NCBI GenBank assembly: GCA_021442885.1
Contig: JABUVA010000004.1
Coordinates: 21,666 to 36,713 of the forward strand
Direction: 5' to 3'
DNA from: Methanobrevibacter sp.
GTDB taxonomy: Archaea; Methanobacteriota; Methanobacteria; Methanobacteriales; Methanobacteriaceae
Length of the DNA: 15,048 nucleotides
Both the position numbers and the translations under genes were made by a program. The notes beneath the pieces are model-generated. The model was not told the DNA's origin. It searched no databases and worked only from the letters and a program-made list of their open reading frames with translations. Shown here one piece after another: positions 14,144 through 15,048 of this stretch (within the stretch, counting starts at the first letter, position 1; every line of letters begins with the position of its first letter).

Positions 14144-15048
14144 ATGGAAGAAAAACCAGTTTCTAAAGATTTAATTCTTAAAGAATTAGAAAATTTCCAA
14201 TCTGAAGACTTAAAATATGGGGATGGAAGGATTTTATGTTCCATGTGTACTGAAGCCCATCCATTTGCTAAAAAAATCTACTGTGATTTTTTAGACTCAA
14301 ATTTAGGTGATTATGGTCTTTTTAAAGGTAGTAAAAAAATAGAAGAATCAGTTATAAATTATATTGGAAAATTATTATCTGGAGATAAAGTTTATGGCAA
14401 TATAGTTACTGGTGGTACTGAAGCTAATATAATGGCAATTAGAGCTGCTCGTAATCATGCAAGGAAATATAAAGGAATAACAGATGGTGAAATACTAATT
14501 CCAAAATCTGCACATTTTTCATTTAAAAAAGCAGCAGATATGTTAAACCTTAAAATCGTTGAATTAGATTTGGATAATAATTATAAAATTGATATAAATT
14601 CTATTAAAGAAAATATTTCAGATAAAACAGTAGCTATTGTAGCTATTGCTGGAACTACTGAATTAGGACTTGTGGATCCTATTGATAAAATATCTGAAAT
14701 AGCCTTAGAAAATAATATTTATTTCCATGTTGATGCTGCTTTTGGTGGTTTTTTAATTCCATTTTTAAAAGAATTAGGATATGATTTTCCTGTTTTTGAT
14801 TTCTCACTTCCAGGAGTCTGTTCTATAACAGTAGATCCTCATAAGATGGGATTAGCTCCAATTCCTGCTGGAGGAATACTATTTAGAAATCAGGAATATT
14901 TAGATGTTATAGCTATTGATTCTCCATATTTAACTGTTAAATCACAATCTACAATTGTAGGAACAAGATCAGGTGCTGCTTCAGCAGCTACTTATGGAAT
15001 TATGAAATATTTTGGAAAAGAAGGTTATTCTAAATTAGCTAAAAATAT
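14144..15048 (+). CDS. mfnA: L-tyrosine/L-aspartate decarboxylase MfnA, 5' part (3' end outside window)
   Basis: MfnA is a PLP-dependent decarboxylase that makes tyramine from tyrosine for methanofuran synthesis; archaeal relatives may also make beta-alanine from aspartate for coenzyme A. I translated the frame from ATG 14144; it stays open for 301 codons to the edge of the window. Visible marks are [16 protein letters not shown] (89-104, phosphate-binding), H124 (SAHFS, ring stacking on PLP), D197 in HVDAAFGG, and the PLP lysine K234 in [19 protein letters not shown] (273-285) is the family's later conserved segment. Full-length homologues have about 380-390 residues, so some 80 residues are missing. 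A modest AGGT at 14134-14137 lies 6 bases before the start. It follows ppsA by 54 bp in the same direction. Confidence 0.93.
   Translation, partial: MEEKPVSKDLILKELENFQSEDLKYGDGRILCSMCTEAHPFAKKIYCDFLDSNLGDYGLFKGSKKIEESVINYIGKLLSGDKVYGNIVTGGTEANIMAIRAARNHARKYKGITDGEILIPKSAHFSFKKAADMLNLKIVELDLDNNYKIDINSIKENISDKTVAIVAIAGTTELGLVDPIDKISEIALENNIYFHVDAAFGGFLIPFLKELGYDFPVFDFSLPGVCSITVDPHKMGLAPIPAGGILFRNQEYLDVIAIDSPYLTVKSQSTIVGTRSGAASAATYGIMKYFGKEGYSKLAKN

Overview
The window is an AT-rich stretch of a methanogenic archaeon. Gene content points to Methanobacteriales, and composition and wording of the proteins look most like Methanobrevibacter (genus is an inference). Supporting marks are the mvhDGAB operon of the F420-non-reducing [NiFe] hydrogenase with a 12-motif polyferredoxin, the rare type-2 seryl-tRNA synthetase, an archaeal KEOPS Pcc1 subunit, ribosomal protein L10e (uL16), the methanofuran-pathway enzyme MfnA, and strong GGAGG or GAGGAGG ribosome binding sites. 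No tRNA, rRNA, insertion sequence, CRISPR array or prophage gene is visible.

Layout. Positions 1-828 hold the 3' part of a SufB/SufD-family Fe-S assembly scaffold. A ~300-bp regulatory gap follows, with a promoter and two inverted repeats. Then comes the tightly packed plus-strand operon mvhD-mvhG-mvhA-mvhB (1127-5178), closed by a clear hairpin/T-run terminator at 5177-5211. A minus-strand dihydroorotase gene (pyrC, 5222-6472) shares a short divergent promoter region with a plus-strand TmcAL-like HIGH-motif nucleotidyltransferase gene (6549-7655). The 3' end of that gene overlaps the end of a minus-strand gene for a membrane-anchored zinc-finger protein with a repeat-rich linker (7641-8888). 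Next, also on the minus strand, are serS (8982-10532) and pcc1 (10565-10807). A 379-bp divergent gap leads to plus-strand rpl10e (11187-11669), ppsA (11813-14089) and the 5' part of mfnA (14144 to the window edge).

How the genes work together. MvhDGA takes electrons from H2 and passes them through MvhD to heterodisulfide reductase HdrABC, which is not in this window; MvhB is an accessory polyferredoxin. SufB-type scaffolds supply Fe-S clusters, which fits a neighbour that needs dozens of them. PpsA makes PEP from pyruvate for carbon assimilation. MfnA starts the tyramine branch of methanofuran synthesis. SerS, Pcc1, L10e and perhaps the TmcAL-like protein belong to translation and tRNA modification. 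Codon use separates the highly expressed mvh operon (His is CAC in 24 of 27 codons) from, for example, the sufB-like gene (CAT in 10 of 10).

Nothing here is clearly a new multi-gene system. The best leads are the TmcAL-like protein in an archaeon, the repeat-linker zinc-finger membrane protein, the altered cluster-binding motif 9 of MvhB, and the inverted repeats before mvhD and rpl10e.
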